Assembly: GCF_002803095.1 (NCBI RefSeq)
Contig: NZ_PGLR01000042.1
Location: 1 to 52,930, forward strand
Reading direction: 5' to 3'
DNA length: 52,930 bases
Source: Pseudomonas sp. ZH-FAD
Lineage (GTDB): Bacteria; Pseudomonadota; Gammaproteobacteria; Pseudomonadales; Pseudomonadaceae
Part shown: positions 40,901-49,042 of the stretch, piece after piece
How the letters are laid out: every line of letters begins with the position of its first letter
How positions within the stretch are numbered: the stretch's first letter is position 1
The notes under the pieces: generated by a model
What the model saw: the letters and a program-made list of their open reading frames with translations, nothing else
Databases searched by the model: none
What the model was told of the DNA's origin: nothing
Position numbers and translations under genes: made by a program

Positions 40901-43462
40901 CACCGCGTCAGGCGCCAGCTCCAGGCCTCTTTCCTCAGCGAGTCCCGGCAAGGCCTGCAGATGCCACCCTCCGGCGACCCGTTCGCCGACAAAGTTTCCG
41001 CATGCATGCTCATGATGGAAAGACTCAGGGACGGCAAGGTCGGCTTGCAGTTCTCCCCGAATGTCCATGCAGTATCAAGCATGCTCGAGGAAAACAGCGC
41101 TGGGTTCGTCGCTGTCTCTTCGTCGGCGATCGACCCTGCCTGCTTCCTCGGTGGTTGGATACAAGGGACGTATCTATGGGACTACGACCTACCTTCGTAC
41201 TCGCATCGCGCAGGCGACACCAGCGGCTACTACCTGTTATCGCAGGTCAAGCAGGCTGATCGCGATGCGCTACGGCGAGTCTTGAAGCCCCTGCCGGGAT
41301 GCGAGGATCTGGACGATGATCAGGTTGAGCAAATCCTCCTCGAGGTAGCACGGAGGGGGATTCCGACGGTGCGCGGCCTCTCCGGGGACGATACGGGGGC
41401 AACGGGCGATCTTGGCCTGTTCCTCGCCGTCCGGCTCCTGCAGGACCAGTTCCGCGTGACAGGCAACAAGGAAAGCCTGCTGCCGGTGCTTGCCGGATCG
41501 CCGGAGGACTCGACGATAGCAATAATCATCCCCGTCGACCCCTTCCGAGGCTATCTTTCCGACCTTGCCCGCTCCCTTGGCAAGGAGCGCAAGGATACGT
41601 CCCTGTCGCGCCCCGACCTACTTGTAGTGGGAGTACGCGCATGCAGCGACAAAATCCAGCTGCACCTTACGCCCATAGAGGTCAAGTGCAGGCAAGGAGT
41701 TGTCTTCGGTACAGGCGAATCAGCCGAGGCACTCTCCCAGGCCAAGGCCTTATCGTCCTTGCTGCGCGCCATCGAGGAGCGCGCAGGTCGCTCCCTGGCA
41801 TGGCGCCTTGCCTTCCAGCACCTGCTGCTCTCAATGGTTGGCTTCGGCCTGCGCGTCTACAGCCAGCACCAGGCAGTTGGTGGACATGCAGGCCGCTGGG
41901 CTAGCTACCACGAGCGTATCGCCGCAGCCATACTCAGCCCAACCCCACCGATCAGCATCGATGAGAAAGGGCGGTTGATCGTGGTGGATGCATCGCTCCA
42001 GAGCAGCCCGCATGATCGCGATGGCGACAAGTACACTGAGACCATTGTCATTTCCAGTCGGGATGCAGGTCGTATCATCGCCGGGAATGACGCACAGTCG
42101 TTCTATGACGGCGTGCGTGCCAAGGTCGACGACTGGGGGCTGCTACCCAGCCAGGCAAGTGCCGCCGGCACCCCAATCGTGCAGCCCGACATCACTCCAT
42201 CGGACGATGCCCAGACGGGCGGATCCACAGTAGCCTTAGCAGAAGCGATCCCTGGGGTATCCACAGGGCTGGTAGAGCAGCCTTCTACCAGCATGGCGGA
42301 AGCAGGGACAAGCCCTGCCAGCCCAACCGACGAGCCAGGGACGGGGATCATCCTGTCCGTTGGCAAGACTGTCGATGGCTTCGAGCCCCGATCACTCTGC
42401 CTGAACATCTCCGATACCCGTCTCAACCAGTTGAACATTGGTGTCGTTGGCGACCTCGGGACAGGCAAGACCCAGTTCCTCAAGTCGTTGATCCTGCAGA
42501 TATCCAGTGCCCGCGAGGCTAACCGCGGGATCACGCCAAGGTTCCTGATCTTCGACTACAAGCGCGACTACAGCAGCCAGGACTTTGTCGAGGCCACGGG
42601 CGCCAAGGTGGTGAAACCCTATCGCCTGCCCCTGAATCTCTTCGATACCACCGGGATGGGAGAGTCCTCCGCACCTTGGCTGGACAGGTTCCGCTTCTTC
42701 GCCGATGTACTAGACAAGGTGTATTCCGGCATCGGCCCCGTGCAGCGGGACAAGCTCAAGGGTGCAGTCCGCAGCGCCTACGAGGTGGCCGGTGCGCAAG
42801 GCCGCCAACCAACGATCTACGATATCCATGCCGAGTACCGAGAACTACTTGCCGGGAAGTCGGACTCACCGATGGCGATCATCGACGACCTCGTGGACAT
42901 GGAGGTTTTCGCGCGCTCAGGGGAAACGAAGCCGTTCGACGAGTTCCTCGATGGCGTCGTGGTGATATCCCTGGACTCCATGGGGCAGGATGACAGGAGC
43001 AAGAACATGCTCGTCGCCATAATGCTGAACATGTTCTACGAGAACATGCTACGCACGCCGAAGCGCCCCTTCCTTGGCACGGCCCCACAGCTCCGGGCCA
43101 TCGACTCGTACCTGTTGGTGGACGAGGCGGACAACATCATGCGCTATGAGTTCGACGTGCTCCGCAAGTTGCTGCTGCAGGGCCGTGAGTTCGGGACCGG
43201 CGTCATCCTGGCCTCGCAGTACCTGCGGCATTTCAAGGCTGGCGCAACCGACTACCGGGAACCATTGCTGACCTGGTTCATCCACAAGGTACCGAACGCA
43301 ACACCCGCGGAACTTGGGGTACTCGGCTTCACCTCGGATCTAGCAGAGCTATCAGAGCGAGTGAAGACTCTTCCAAACCATCATTGCCTCTACAAGTCGT
43401 TCGATGTGGCTGGAGAGGTCATACGGGGACTGCCTTTCTTCGAACTCACTAACCAAGGCTGA
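37970..43462 (+). CDS. Giant nuclease-ATPase protein, DptH-like, with HerA/FtsK-type C-terminus
   Basis: This 1830-residue protein has a long N-terminal part (1-1150) that is unrecognised. A PD-(D/E)XK-like nuclease motif lies at SRPDLLVVGVRA (Asp1216) and PIEVKCRQG (Glu1237, Lys1239). After a low-complexity linker (about 1390-1460) comes a HerA/FtsK-like ATPase: Walker A GDLGTGKT (1494-1501), FLIFDYKRDYSS, Walker B LLVDEADNIM (Asp1718, Glu1719) and GREFGTGVILASQYLRHF. A DNA-translocating restriction effector is inferred. Size and C-terminal ATPase match DptH. The reading frame is intact over 5.5 kb. Confidence 0.75.
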   Translation: MNRLAHWLAATVHEKVRGSTQGFGGTNLEYRLIFRGPPLELLEPAYDELARDGGIQVPSGSDGGLVTLPVLLQYPAGQLQGPRPRIGESGKCENDHLLDVRNDPVNPSFIALVPPGLHNNLSIESTTDEFGLGATTSTGHASFEQWWEDGFVQQAVNEALLAAGIMDAQRDDARSLVRAAAASVDEVDPDKGGHRAAWRLLSRIYSMANANQGLPAGTALSLACGLPPMKEGGISAKTQLSVLGKIADELADGFKTGIERLAQDAQQGVAQALRNLLSHLQSNCDVPTAFERATAAFYLPCADIELAPPPSWWTTLTTEQWMELLTDEPEEAVGELTIRCTNSVIPTGKGLPAVVRDKVELVISTSEESQPKEFLLTGGSHGKVPMALPAGSNGITSHVDLFPTPHKAPISYKVSADGCKPASVRVISLASWKPGILVTCRLATKLSPPRKPRKNSAAIDWETSLSLPGSGRYELRLHLAPGASIGKVEGLPDDATEFEEQRETIEPRQVGEDEYLVEIEADGKYQLDIAFTPAGEHVPKACRVHLACEEAKEEGCRSEFERLIKLNRRHLEKFDTKAVVHLDRNARSSSLQSWMLEDQYVSNSFRPLVIADDYASRWAPPDWDAPHGPVLSNGRFLHDPRPEATSFQPPKGFVEARQGIAQYIRGSDDQSGLLESAQLGAWLSEDPGFRLLVEDYLGAFMSWLDADPGIACWIDTIAVCSLESDGRTLGRIPDAIILSPLHPLRLAWHCFAQKVLRDEAEGDSPCPAASILDPDCVPDLLTITLQAPGGVDKVDFLSVECSSDYWSVLWNGARLGQIPDRSRRAPFDSSFGLAVGGISSGFSPAQVSRALDDVTDLLAAKPIVSLVVSSAGGTTDACNEGLATWCTKRFGNGDQETMRHGVGPRIVEVFDTRQAGRPDQATIANLSEDTGNHVRWYDKQPTGSKPDLGIIAQLDSAQPEAKEVGMLSPMGTGGLIRHRVRRQLQASFLSESRQGLQMPPSGDPFADKVSACMLMMERLRDGKVGLQFSPNVHAVSSMLEENSAGFVAVSSSAIDPACFLGGWIQGTYLWDYDLPSYSHRAGDTSGYYLLSQVKQADRDALRRVLKPLPGCEDLDDDQVEQILLEVARRGIPTVRGLSGDDTGATGDLGLFLAVRLLQDQFRVTGNKESLLPVLAGSPEDSTIAIIIPVDPFRGYLSDLARSLGKERKDTSLSRPDLLVVGVRACSDKIQLHLTPIEVKCRQGVVFGTGESAEALSQAKALSSLLRAIEERAGRSLAWRLAFQHLLLSMVGFGLRVYSQHQAVGGHAGRWASYHERIAAAILSPTPPISIDEKGRLIVVDASLQSSPHDRDGDKYTETIVISSRDAGRIIAGNDAQSFYDGVRAKVDDWGLLPSQASAAGTPIVQPDITPSDDAQTGGSTVALAEAIPGVSTGLVEQPSTSMAEAGTSPASPTDEPGTGIILSVGKTVDGFEPRSLCLNISDTRLNQLNIGVVGDLGTGKTQFLKSLILQISSAREANRGITPRFLIFDYKRDYSSQDFVEATGAKVVKPYRLPLNLFDTTGMGESSAPWLDRFRFFADVLDKVYSGIGPVQRDKLKGAVRSAYEVAGAQGRQPTIYDIHAEYRELLAGKSDSPMAIIDDLVDMEVFARSGETKPFDEFLDGVVVISLDSMGQDDRSKNMLVAIMLNMFYENMLRTPKRPFLGTAPQLRAIDSYLLVDEADNIMRYEFDVLRKLLLQGREFGTGVILASQYLRHFKAGATDYREPLLTWFIHKVPNATPAELGVLGFTSDLAELSERVKTLPNHHCLYKSFDVAGEVIRGLPFFELTNQG

Positions 43463-43609
43463 CTATGGCCCGGCCTGCGAGCGCAGCCCGGGCAAGGAGG
43501 TCTCAATCGTACCGAATAGGCGACAAGACTTCAGACTCTACCGCACTGCGCTGCCCAGAAAATTGCTGGTGTCAGCGGGTGCCTGGACTGTCAGCCGGTC
43601 GAAACGCCG

Positions 43610-45586
43610 TTACAACAATAAGTCCTTTATAGCGCTTCGAAGCCCCTCCTCACTTCGCACCGAAACGCCGGGCAATTTTCGAGCTCTGGTAGGCACGATG
43701 GATGAGTCGTCCAAGTTGAACAACCAGACCTTCATCCCACCAAGTGCTTCCAGATTGAGCGCGAGGGCAAGTTCATCGTAGCACCAGGGGCTCTGCGCAT
43801 AGGATCGACTCCAGAGAACCGCAACGATGTCGCTGCGGCGAAGCGCGTGCTCTATCGTTGCAGGGATAAGTTGATCAGATACGATCTCGCATTCGCCCAA
43901 CACCACCTCAATGCCATAGCTCTTCAGCGCGTCGTCCAAAGCTGCGCCCATGGCAGCGTCTTGCCTCGCAACACTGATAAAGATGGTCTTGGGCCGGGCA
44001 CCGCTCACTACTGACCGCCGAACGCGGTCAAGTACCACGTGATTAACGATTCGCACTGCCTGCTCGACGCTGCCCTCGCTCTCGAGAACAGATGCGTCAA
44101 ACCCGGGATTGCACCGCGCCCAGCTTCGTCGTTGATAAGCGCGGCCTGCCGCCCCGCCCAAGAAAGCAAAAGGAACAATCGGCAGTCCCTTCGCCTCAGC
44201 CAAATGGAGCAGTGTGCTTGCGGTCTTTGATGCCTTACCACCGAGGGCCACAACTACGTCGGCCTTTTCGAGAGCCTGAAGCTGCGCGAGGAGCCAAGCC
44301 TGGGACCAGAAATCCTGTTCGTCCGCCTCAGGCACCGGATAGTTCCAATCCTGAATCGCCAAATTAGGCTGTCCGAATGTCTGCCGAAAAAGCTGCCGCT
44401 TTTCCTCGACCCTTGGATGACTTGGACTGTGGAAATGAATAACGCCGCCAGCCTTGGCGTCGGCATAACCCATTGCAGCATAGTAGTCGGCAGAGTCGGG
44501 AAAGGGACTACAGATGACAAGCTGAGCGCCACCCTGCGCCAGTGCGGTTCCTAGCTTCATGGAAGCACGATGCAGTCGAGGCAGTTCAGCGTCGACATCC
44601 ACAGTCTCGCCCGTTGTTCCCCCGACGACGAAGACCGACCTTGCTCGCGAATCCACGCGGTCGGAATCTGAGGATCCACTTGAATTAGGGGCACCAGAAT
44701 TTTCGACTTCAAACAGTCCCGCTTCTACTGCACGTATGAATAGCGCAACGGCGTTTCTGGCGGACAAAGCTCGGAATACGCCCTTGGCTGTCGCCTCAAT
44801 CTTCTCCTTACGAGTGTCGGCATAATCAGAGATACCACGGATCGCAATGGTTCTGGGTGCCGGCACATGGACGAGTGCTGCATCATAAACACCCGCTGTC
44901 TCCATCTCCATCGCAGCCACCTTTCGGTCCACGTCCCGTTTGATCCACTCTATAAAGGCCTTGCCCTTACCCACGGCCGGACCGCTGGCGAGTTGAAGAT
45001 CATCGCCCGCATAGAGTTTGCACTCTCCGCGCATTTCCAAGCCAGCGTCCGCAAGTGCCGCCTCGGTCTCGAGTGAAATCAGGGACGACCTCAGATTGCG
45101 CGTACTGTCCTGCCAAGCTTGATATTGCGACCTGCTGGTATGTACAAAGTTCTGGAAGCGATTAAGTAGCCGCCGGGAAGTCAGGAAGTGATTTCCCGAG
45201 ATTCGAAATGTCCAGTCACCGTCTTCACCATGGGCAGCCGAATTAGCTAGGTACTCGTTGATTCCGTCTGGGATAAAAACGTCACCCGGCTCCATGTCGT
45301 TAGCGAGTGATCCTGCGATCCCAACTACAACTACGTCCGCTGGCTTAAATTTCTCGATCAAAAGTGAGACGACCGTAGCGGAGTGAGTGTTCCCCATCTT
45401 TCCGGCAGCAACCATCGCCACGTTGAAATCTCGGCCAGGAATGGGCCCACGGACAGTCCCAAAAAAAGCAGTGAGGTTGGCATCTTTGAGCTCCCTTGGC
45501 CGGAATTGGTCGCCTAATACTTCAAGCACCGATTCAGCCTCTTCGCTCAGTGCAACATAGAGGAGAATATCAACGCGATCTGTCAT
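43610..45586 (-). CDS. Phosphorylase-SLOG-TIR triple-domain defence protein
   Basis: A 658-residue protein. Residues 1-280 form a PNP/UDP-phosphorylase or MTAN-like nucleosidase fold (VVVGIAGSLANDMEPGDVFI, AMEMETAGVYDAA, GISDYADTRKE). Residues about 315-505 look like a SLOG nucleotide-sensor or LOG-type domain (VFVVGGTTGET, ADVVVALGGKASKTA, LPIVPFAFLGGAAG). Residues about 525-658 are a TIR domain (KTIFISVARQD, DIVAVLWSRSYAQSPWCYDE) with candidate catalytic Glu605. TIR domains in defence hydrolyse NAD+ or make cADPR-type signals. The tail-to-tail orientation with the 1830-residue gene (148 bp apart) suggests a separate transcription unit. Confidence 0.8.
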   Translation of the reverse strand: MTDRVDILLYVALSEEAESVLEVLGDQFRPRELKDANLTAFFGTVRGPIPGRDFNVAMVAAGKMGNTHSATVVSLLIEKFKPADVVVVGIAGSLANDMEPGDVFIPDGINEYLANSAAHGEDGDWTFRISGNHFLTSRRLLNRFQNFVHTSRSQYQAWQDSTRNLRSSLISLETEAALADAGLEMRGECKLYAGDDLQLASGPAVGKGKAFIEWIKRDVDRKVAAMEMETAGVYDAALVHVPAPRTIAIRGISDYADTRKEKIEATAKGVFRALSARNAVALFIRAVEAGLFEVENSGAPNSSGSSDSDRVDSRARSVFVVGGTTGETVDVDAELPRLHRASMKLGTALAQGGAQLVICSPFPDSADYYAAMGYADAKAGGVIHFHSPSHPRVEEKRQLFRQTFGQPNLAIQDWNYPVPEADEQDFWSQAWLLAQLQALEKADVVVALGGKASKTASTLLHLAEAKGLPIVPFAFLGGAAGRAYQRRSWARCNPGFDASVLESEGSVEQAVRIVNHVVLDRVRRSVVSGARPKTIFISVARQDAAMGAALDDALKSYGIEVVLGECEIVSDQLIPATIEHALRRSDIVAVLWSRSYAQSPWCYDELALALNLEALGGMKVWLFNLDDSSIVPTRARKLPGVSVRSEEGLRSAIKDLLL

Positions 45587-45771
45587 GGATATTTCTTGGG
45601 TTCTTCCAGAGAGGAAAATAGCAAGCAGTTTGCGTACTTTTTATGAGGGAGGGATGTCACGACCCGGTAAGCCTCCACATCGGACGAGTCACTTTGTAAC
45701 CTTGCATAGCGTCGCCAGGCCAAAAGTTAAGCGCAACCCAAGTTTATATTTCGCGAGGGCCAACAAGAAGA

Positions 45772-46821
45772 TCAGCCATCGAGGATTACCGCACAGAACT
45801 TATCGAATTGGTCGTCCTGCTGACGGAGCGCGTCGATGTCGAGCATTTCAGCGGCTCTCCGAGAGACCTCAATCCAAGATTTTCCAGGCCGCCGGGAACT
45901 GTCAAGTTTGAGACCGAGCCATGTCTCGATTGATGGATTCGGGATCGCTGCGACCCAATCTCCAAATTCTAGACCATTCGCGAGCATCATAGCCGTACCG
46001 GCTGGGTCATTGTCGCCATCAATGACGATAAGGACCTTGGATTCCGAGTGGAATGTGTTCCACATGGCATTGGCGACGCGGGGGATGGTGATCTTGCCCA
46101 TGGCGGTCAGAATCTTGATCGAACGGCTAGAGCCTGCGCCGGCGAGGATCCGCTCAGCGAGCGTAGCGATTACGACGCGGTCGGAATCCCCCTCGCATAC
46201 GATGAGAAGATCGGCTGTGTCCGGTTCGGCTGGCAGAGTGGCGAACACGCTCCCGGTCGTCTGGTCGAAGCGCAGCAAATCAATCTCGATGCTTCGAGTT
46301 TTCGTAGCGGTAACGAGTTCACCCTCTGTCGGAAAGTAGATAGCGCCCTCTTCCGCAGCCTTGCGTAGCTTGTGCTTGAGAATATTTTTGAAGCCGCCAC
46401 CGCGGATGATCGCAGCGTCCATGTCACGCTGATCAAGAAGAATGATGTTCAGCGCCTTCCCAAGAATAAGCGCGTCGACGGCATCTTCCGCATAGCCGGA
46501 CATAGAGATGAAAATGCCGATAGTGCCGGCAAGTTTTCCGTCTACCTTACCTTTGAACCGGTAAAGCGTAGACGCCGGCAACGGATCTGCATGCCACTTG
46601 GCTTCGAGAAGATAAATCCTACCGTCAAGGTAGATGGAGCCGTCTATCTGCTCACCCGATGGCCGGTAGCCTGTACGTGGCTCAAGATCCTCGTGCACAA
46701 AGAGCCTGTTCAAGAATCGCTCGAAAGCAAATCCACGCCGCCGCTTGGCGTTTCCGTCAGCATCGACAGGCACGCTTGCAAGACCCTCATAATCTGTCCT
46801 GATTTCGTCCAATCTGCTCAT
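45772..46821 (-). CDS. PD-(D/E)XK endonuclease fused to a TOPRIM domain
   Basis: A 349-residue protein starting at ATG 46821. The N-terminal Mrr-like nuclease has GFAFERFLNRLF, then GEQIDG (Asp60) and YLLEAKW (Glu73, Lys75), which is a full D-ExK site. The C-terminal TOPRIM-like domain has Glu210 in LLIVCEGDSD and LIVIDGDND (Asp268, Asp270), followed by NPSIETWLGL. Two nuclease-type domains in one chain suggest a DNA-cleaving defence effector. It is on the same strand, 185 bp upstream of the TIR gene, and could be co-expressed with it; the gap between them shows no other gene. Confidence 0.75.
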   Translation of the reverse strand: MSRLDEIRTDYEGLASVPVDADGNAKRRRGFAFERFLNRLFVHEDLEPRTGYRPSGEQIDGSIYLDGRIYLLEAKWHADPLPASTLYRFKGKVDGKLAGTIGIFISMSGYAEDAVDALILGKALNIILLDQRDMDAAIIRGGGFKNILKHKLRKAAEEGAIYFPTEGELVTATKTRSIEIDLLRFDQTTGSVFATLPAEPDTADLLIVCEGDSDRVVIATLAERILAGAGSSRSIKILTAMGKITIPRVANAMWNTFHSESKVLIVIDGDNDPAGTAMMLANGLEFGDWVAAIPNPSIETWLGLKLDSSRRPGKSWIEVSRRAAEMLDIDALRQQDDQFDKFCAVILDG

Positions 46822-46854
46822 TTGACTACTCGGATCATCTTGTTGTCGGCAAAG

Positions 46855-47082
46855 TCACGTCGAAAGGAAAATAGTGCACTCAAGGGAATGGCCGCGTGAT
46901 CGGCTGTAAATGGAGGTGCGTAGGACAAACGAACTCGGCATGAGTAGTACATTTCTCCGAAAATGCATGGCGCTGAAATATATCGGAGTGACATCCGCTG
47001 GACTACCCCGTTTCCGGTAGACATCCCCCGGCCTATGCACAATGGATTGGCCGACACGACTGGTTAGAATGAGATGGGACAT
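46855..47082 (-). CDS. Possible degraded CsrA-like small protein
   Basis: The frame from ATG 47082 starts MSHLILTSRVGQSIVH, which matches the first 15 residues of CsrA/RsmA-type RNA-binding regulators (MLILTRRVGETIVIG). The rest (to 76 residues) does not follow the family, so a frameshift or decay is likely. An AAGGAAGG ribosome-binding site is present. Alternatively it is an unrelated short protein. Confidence 0.35.
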   Translation of the reverse strand: MSHLILTSRVGQSIVHRPGDVYRKRGSPADVTPIYFSAMHFRRNVLLMPSSFVLRTSIYSRSRGHSLECTIFLST

Positions 47083-47130
47083 GGCGTTACCTTCCTTGGT
47101 GGCGAAATCCATTTCAGCATGGTCAAGAGC

Positions 47131-47421
47131 TCAGGAGGCCTCCGCTTCCCGATGCACTCGAACCGAAGAGATATCCAGCTCTTCCACAAGCGCTTCTTGA
47201 TCCCGCTGGCCGGTTAGCTGGCCGACCAACTCCCACTGCTGATCCAGCTCTTCATTGATAGTCTGCATGCGCTCGATCATGCGCTTGGCTGAACTCTGCA
47301 GTGCTGCATCCTGGCTTCGCAGCTGCTCGAAGGCCATAGCGGTTACGGATGCGGTCATGTGGGTCATGCTGCGAGCCATAAGGCCCAGCAACCGTATCAA
47401 CTGCTCTTCCTTGGCAAACAT
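47131..47421 (-). CDS. Hypothetical helical protein of the element backbone
   Basis: A 96-residue protein, predicted almost fully helical and coiled-coil-like (LLGLMARSMTHMTASVTAMA, LQSSAKRMIERMQTINEEL). GAGGAA lies upstream of the ATG at 47421. No domain is recognised. Similar small genes flank RadC-like genes in integrative elements of Pseudomonas, from memory. Confidence 0.6.
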   Translation of the reverse strand: MFAKEEQLIRLLGLMARSMTHMTASVTAMAFEQLRSQDAALQSSAKRMIERMQTINEELDQQWELVGQLTGQRDQEALVEELDISSVRVHREAEAS

Positions 47422-47940
47422 GGCGTATTCCTCGAGAGACTAATTTCCAGCGTAGCCGATGGGTTCGCTGATTACGGAGGCAAGGCTGTAAGCCAATAGC
47501 CATAGCTGGAGTGAGATCTCTGCCCTCCTACCCCATAAGCCTTGAGATTGACGGGCTCGACACCTCACGAACTACGCCACAGTAGGTTGCCATCCTGAAA
47601 CCCTCGGGCTAGAGTGCGCCCGTCGTGGTAAGTCCCACGGCCGGGCGTCAGAACCCGATCAATCGAGGGCGCGGTTGCGTCATAGCGAAGCGGCAAATGC
47701 TCCAGTATTTGCTATCGCTTTCTATGGCAGGCCGTGCGGGGCAGGCTTTTGCCTGGCCGGTTCCCTCGGTTACCGGTTTCTGACCCCCGTACGGTCTGCC
47801 ACCATACTGCGTCAGAACAGTGGGTGGCGGCTCCTTAATCAAACCGAGGAGCATAAGGAAAATGCGCTACCCCTTTTTTACCCGAGAGCTCCGCCTTGGG
47901 CTTCAGGTCTTGCTGTCCACCTCTAATCCGGAGGTGCGCC
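47422..47940. other. Non-coding regulatory-looking gap
   Basis: About 520 bp between divergent small genes. It has several short inverted repeats (for example GTGGTAAGTCCCAC at 47624-47637 and a GGCAGGCC...GGCCGG segment) but no supported gene. Such leader regions precede operons of integrative elements; I cannot assign a function. Confidence 0.4.
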
Positions 47941-48210
47941 ATGGCTGAGTTCGAATCCTGCGTTGTACCTTTCCCACTGCAGCGAAGCCCGCTGCATGAA
48001 TCCGAACGCTCTCCCCTACCCTCCGAAGCTGCCGCCGAACTGCGTGGCGTGATGCTCGGCAATCTGCTCGATCAACTGGCTGAACCTGAAGGCTTGCAGC
48101 CCGCGGATCTGCGCGTGCGCATCGCTGCTTATTCAGCGCTGGCTCTGCTCGATGAAATGGTCGTGCTCTATCGCCGCGCCCTCTCTGATGTTAGAGGAGG
48201 TGCCAGATGA
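47941..48210 (+). CDS. Hypothetical protein, element backbone
   Basis: An 89-residue protein starting at ATG 47941 with a strong GGAGGTG site. The C-terminal half is helical (LRGVMLGNLLDQLAE, RIAAYSALALLDEMVVLYRR). It is coupled to the next gene by a 4-bp overlap. I do not recognise a family. Confidence 0.65.
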   Translation: MAEFESCVVPFPLQRSPLHESERSPLPSEAAAELRGVMLGNLLDQLAEPEGLQPADLRVRIAAYSALALLDEMVVLYRRALSDVRGGAR

Positions 48211-48554
48211 GCAAGGGTGTCATGACCTACCTACCGCCTCACGACGGCCATCCAGGTATGGAGATCACCTGGGCTGCAGATTGCAGAGAGGCATTCGACC
48301 AGGGCGTGAAGCTGGCACAGACCTGGCTCGACAACGCCCGCAGTGGATGGCTCTGGGCAGTGATGATCGCGGAGCGCGATCTGCTGCCCTGCGCTATTGA
48401 AAGGCGAGCTTTTGAGGTGGGTTTCCTGAGTCGCATCCACCAGCGTATGTGCTCGCATCTTCGCTGCGGTGAGCAGGCCGAGATCTATACCGCGGGTGAT
48501 TGTTTTGGCCACAGAAAGACCCTGACGCTCGCCGAAGCGAGCTGTCAGGGCTGA
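48207..48554 (+). CDS. Hypothetical protein, element backbone
   Basis: A 115-residue soluble protein (ATG overlaps the preceding stop as ATGA). It has WLDNARSGWLWAVMIAERD, and a C-terminal part with scattered Cys and His (MCSHLRCGEQ, GDCFGHRK). The function is unknown. Confidence 0.65.
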   Translation: MSKGVMTYLPPHDGHPGMEITWAADCREAFDQGVKLAQTWLDNARSGWLWAVMIAERDLLPCAIERRAFEVGFLSRIHQRMCSHLRCGEQAEIYTAGDCFGHRKTLTLAEASCQG

Positions 48555-49042
48555 ACTGAGCCATGGCAAATGCCAAGAAGTGGCCTGTTAAAACAGACCA
48601 GGAAGGAAGGTTCTGAGCTAACGGAGTGCAGGGGCAGCGTACTGACTCTTTGCACTTCGTTAGCCCAGAGACCGAGAATATTTCGGTAGCGGCCGTCTGC
48701 CAATCGTTTTGATGGGGCACTGGTTAGAAGTGGCGGCCAGCCTCGCTACTTTCTCGTTGTTGATGCAGGCCACATCCGCAGTTCTACTGTTCGCCAACAA
48801 CGCCTCTGGGCGTTTTAGACCGTATCGATAGAGCCTGCGCGCTTCGCTTGCTGGTGGCGCCTGTGCGATCGGTGGAATGGCGGTCTTGCTGTCTCCTCTC
48901 ACCCTATCACGGCGTTCTCGCCGTCAAGGGCTGCACGCGCTTCGCGCGTTTGCGGCTGGGCCGGCTATCGCCCCCTGACTGCTGCGCTGCGCCGTGCTGG
49001 GCCAGTTCCGGGCAATTCCGCCTGAGCAACTGGAGCATGATC
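48555..49042. other. Non-coding gap upstream of the radC-like gene
   Basis: 488 bp with no supported gene. It includes the inverted repeat at 48614-48661 and GC-rich palindromes such as CGCGCTTCGCGCG (48937-48949). It is likely a leader or regulatory region of the element. Confidence 0.4.
48614..48661. repeat. 14-bp inverted repeat (hairpin)
   Basis: GCTAACGGAGTGCA (48614-48627) pairs with TGCACTTCGTTAGC (48648-48661) with one mismatch; the loop is 20 nt. There is no T-tract, so it is not an ordinary terminator. It might be a recombination or protein-binding site. Confidence 0.6.

Noticed and set aside
32808..43462. Dnd phosphorothioation system, BREX or DISARM
   Set aside because: No dndABCDE, sspABCD, pglZ/brx or drmA/drmB genes are visible. 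The effector-like trio alone does not justify any of these names.
43610..45586. Thoeris system
   Set aside because: Thoeris needs a separate TIR protein plus a SIR2-SLOG or similar effector. Here there is one fused protein with a phosphorylase domain and no SIR2.
48614..48661. Possible integron attC site
   Set aside because: The ends do not fit RYYYAAC/GTTRRRY, there are no extrahelical bases of the usual kind and no integron cassette or integrase is nearby.
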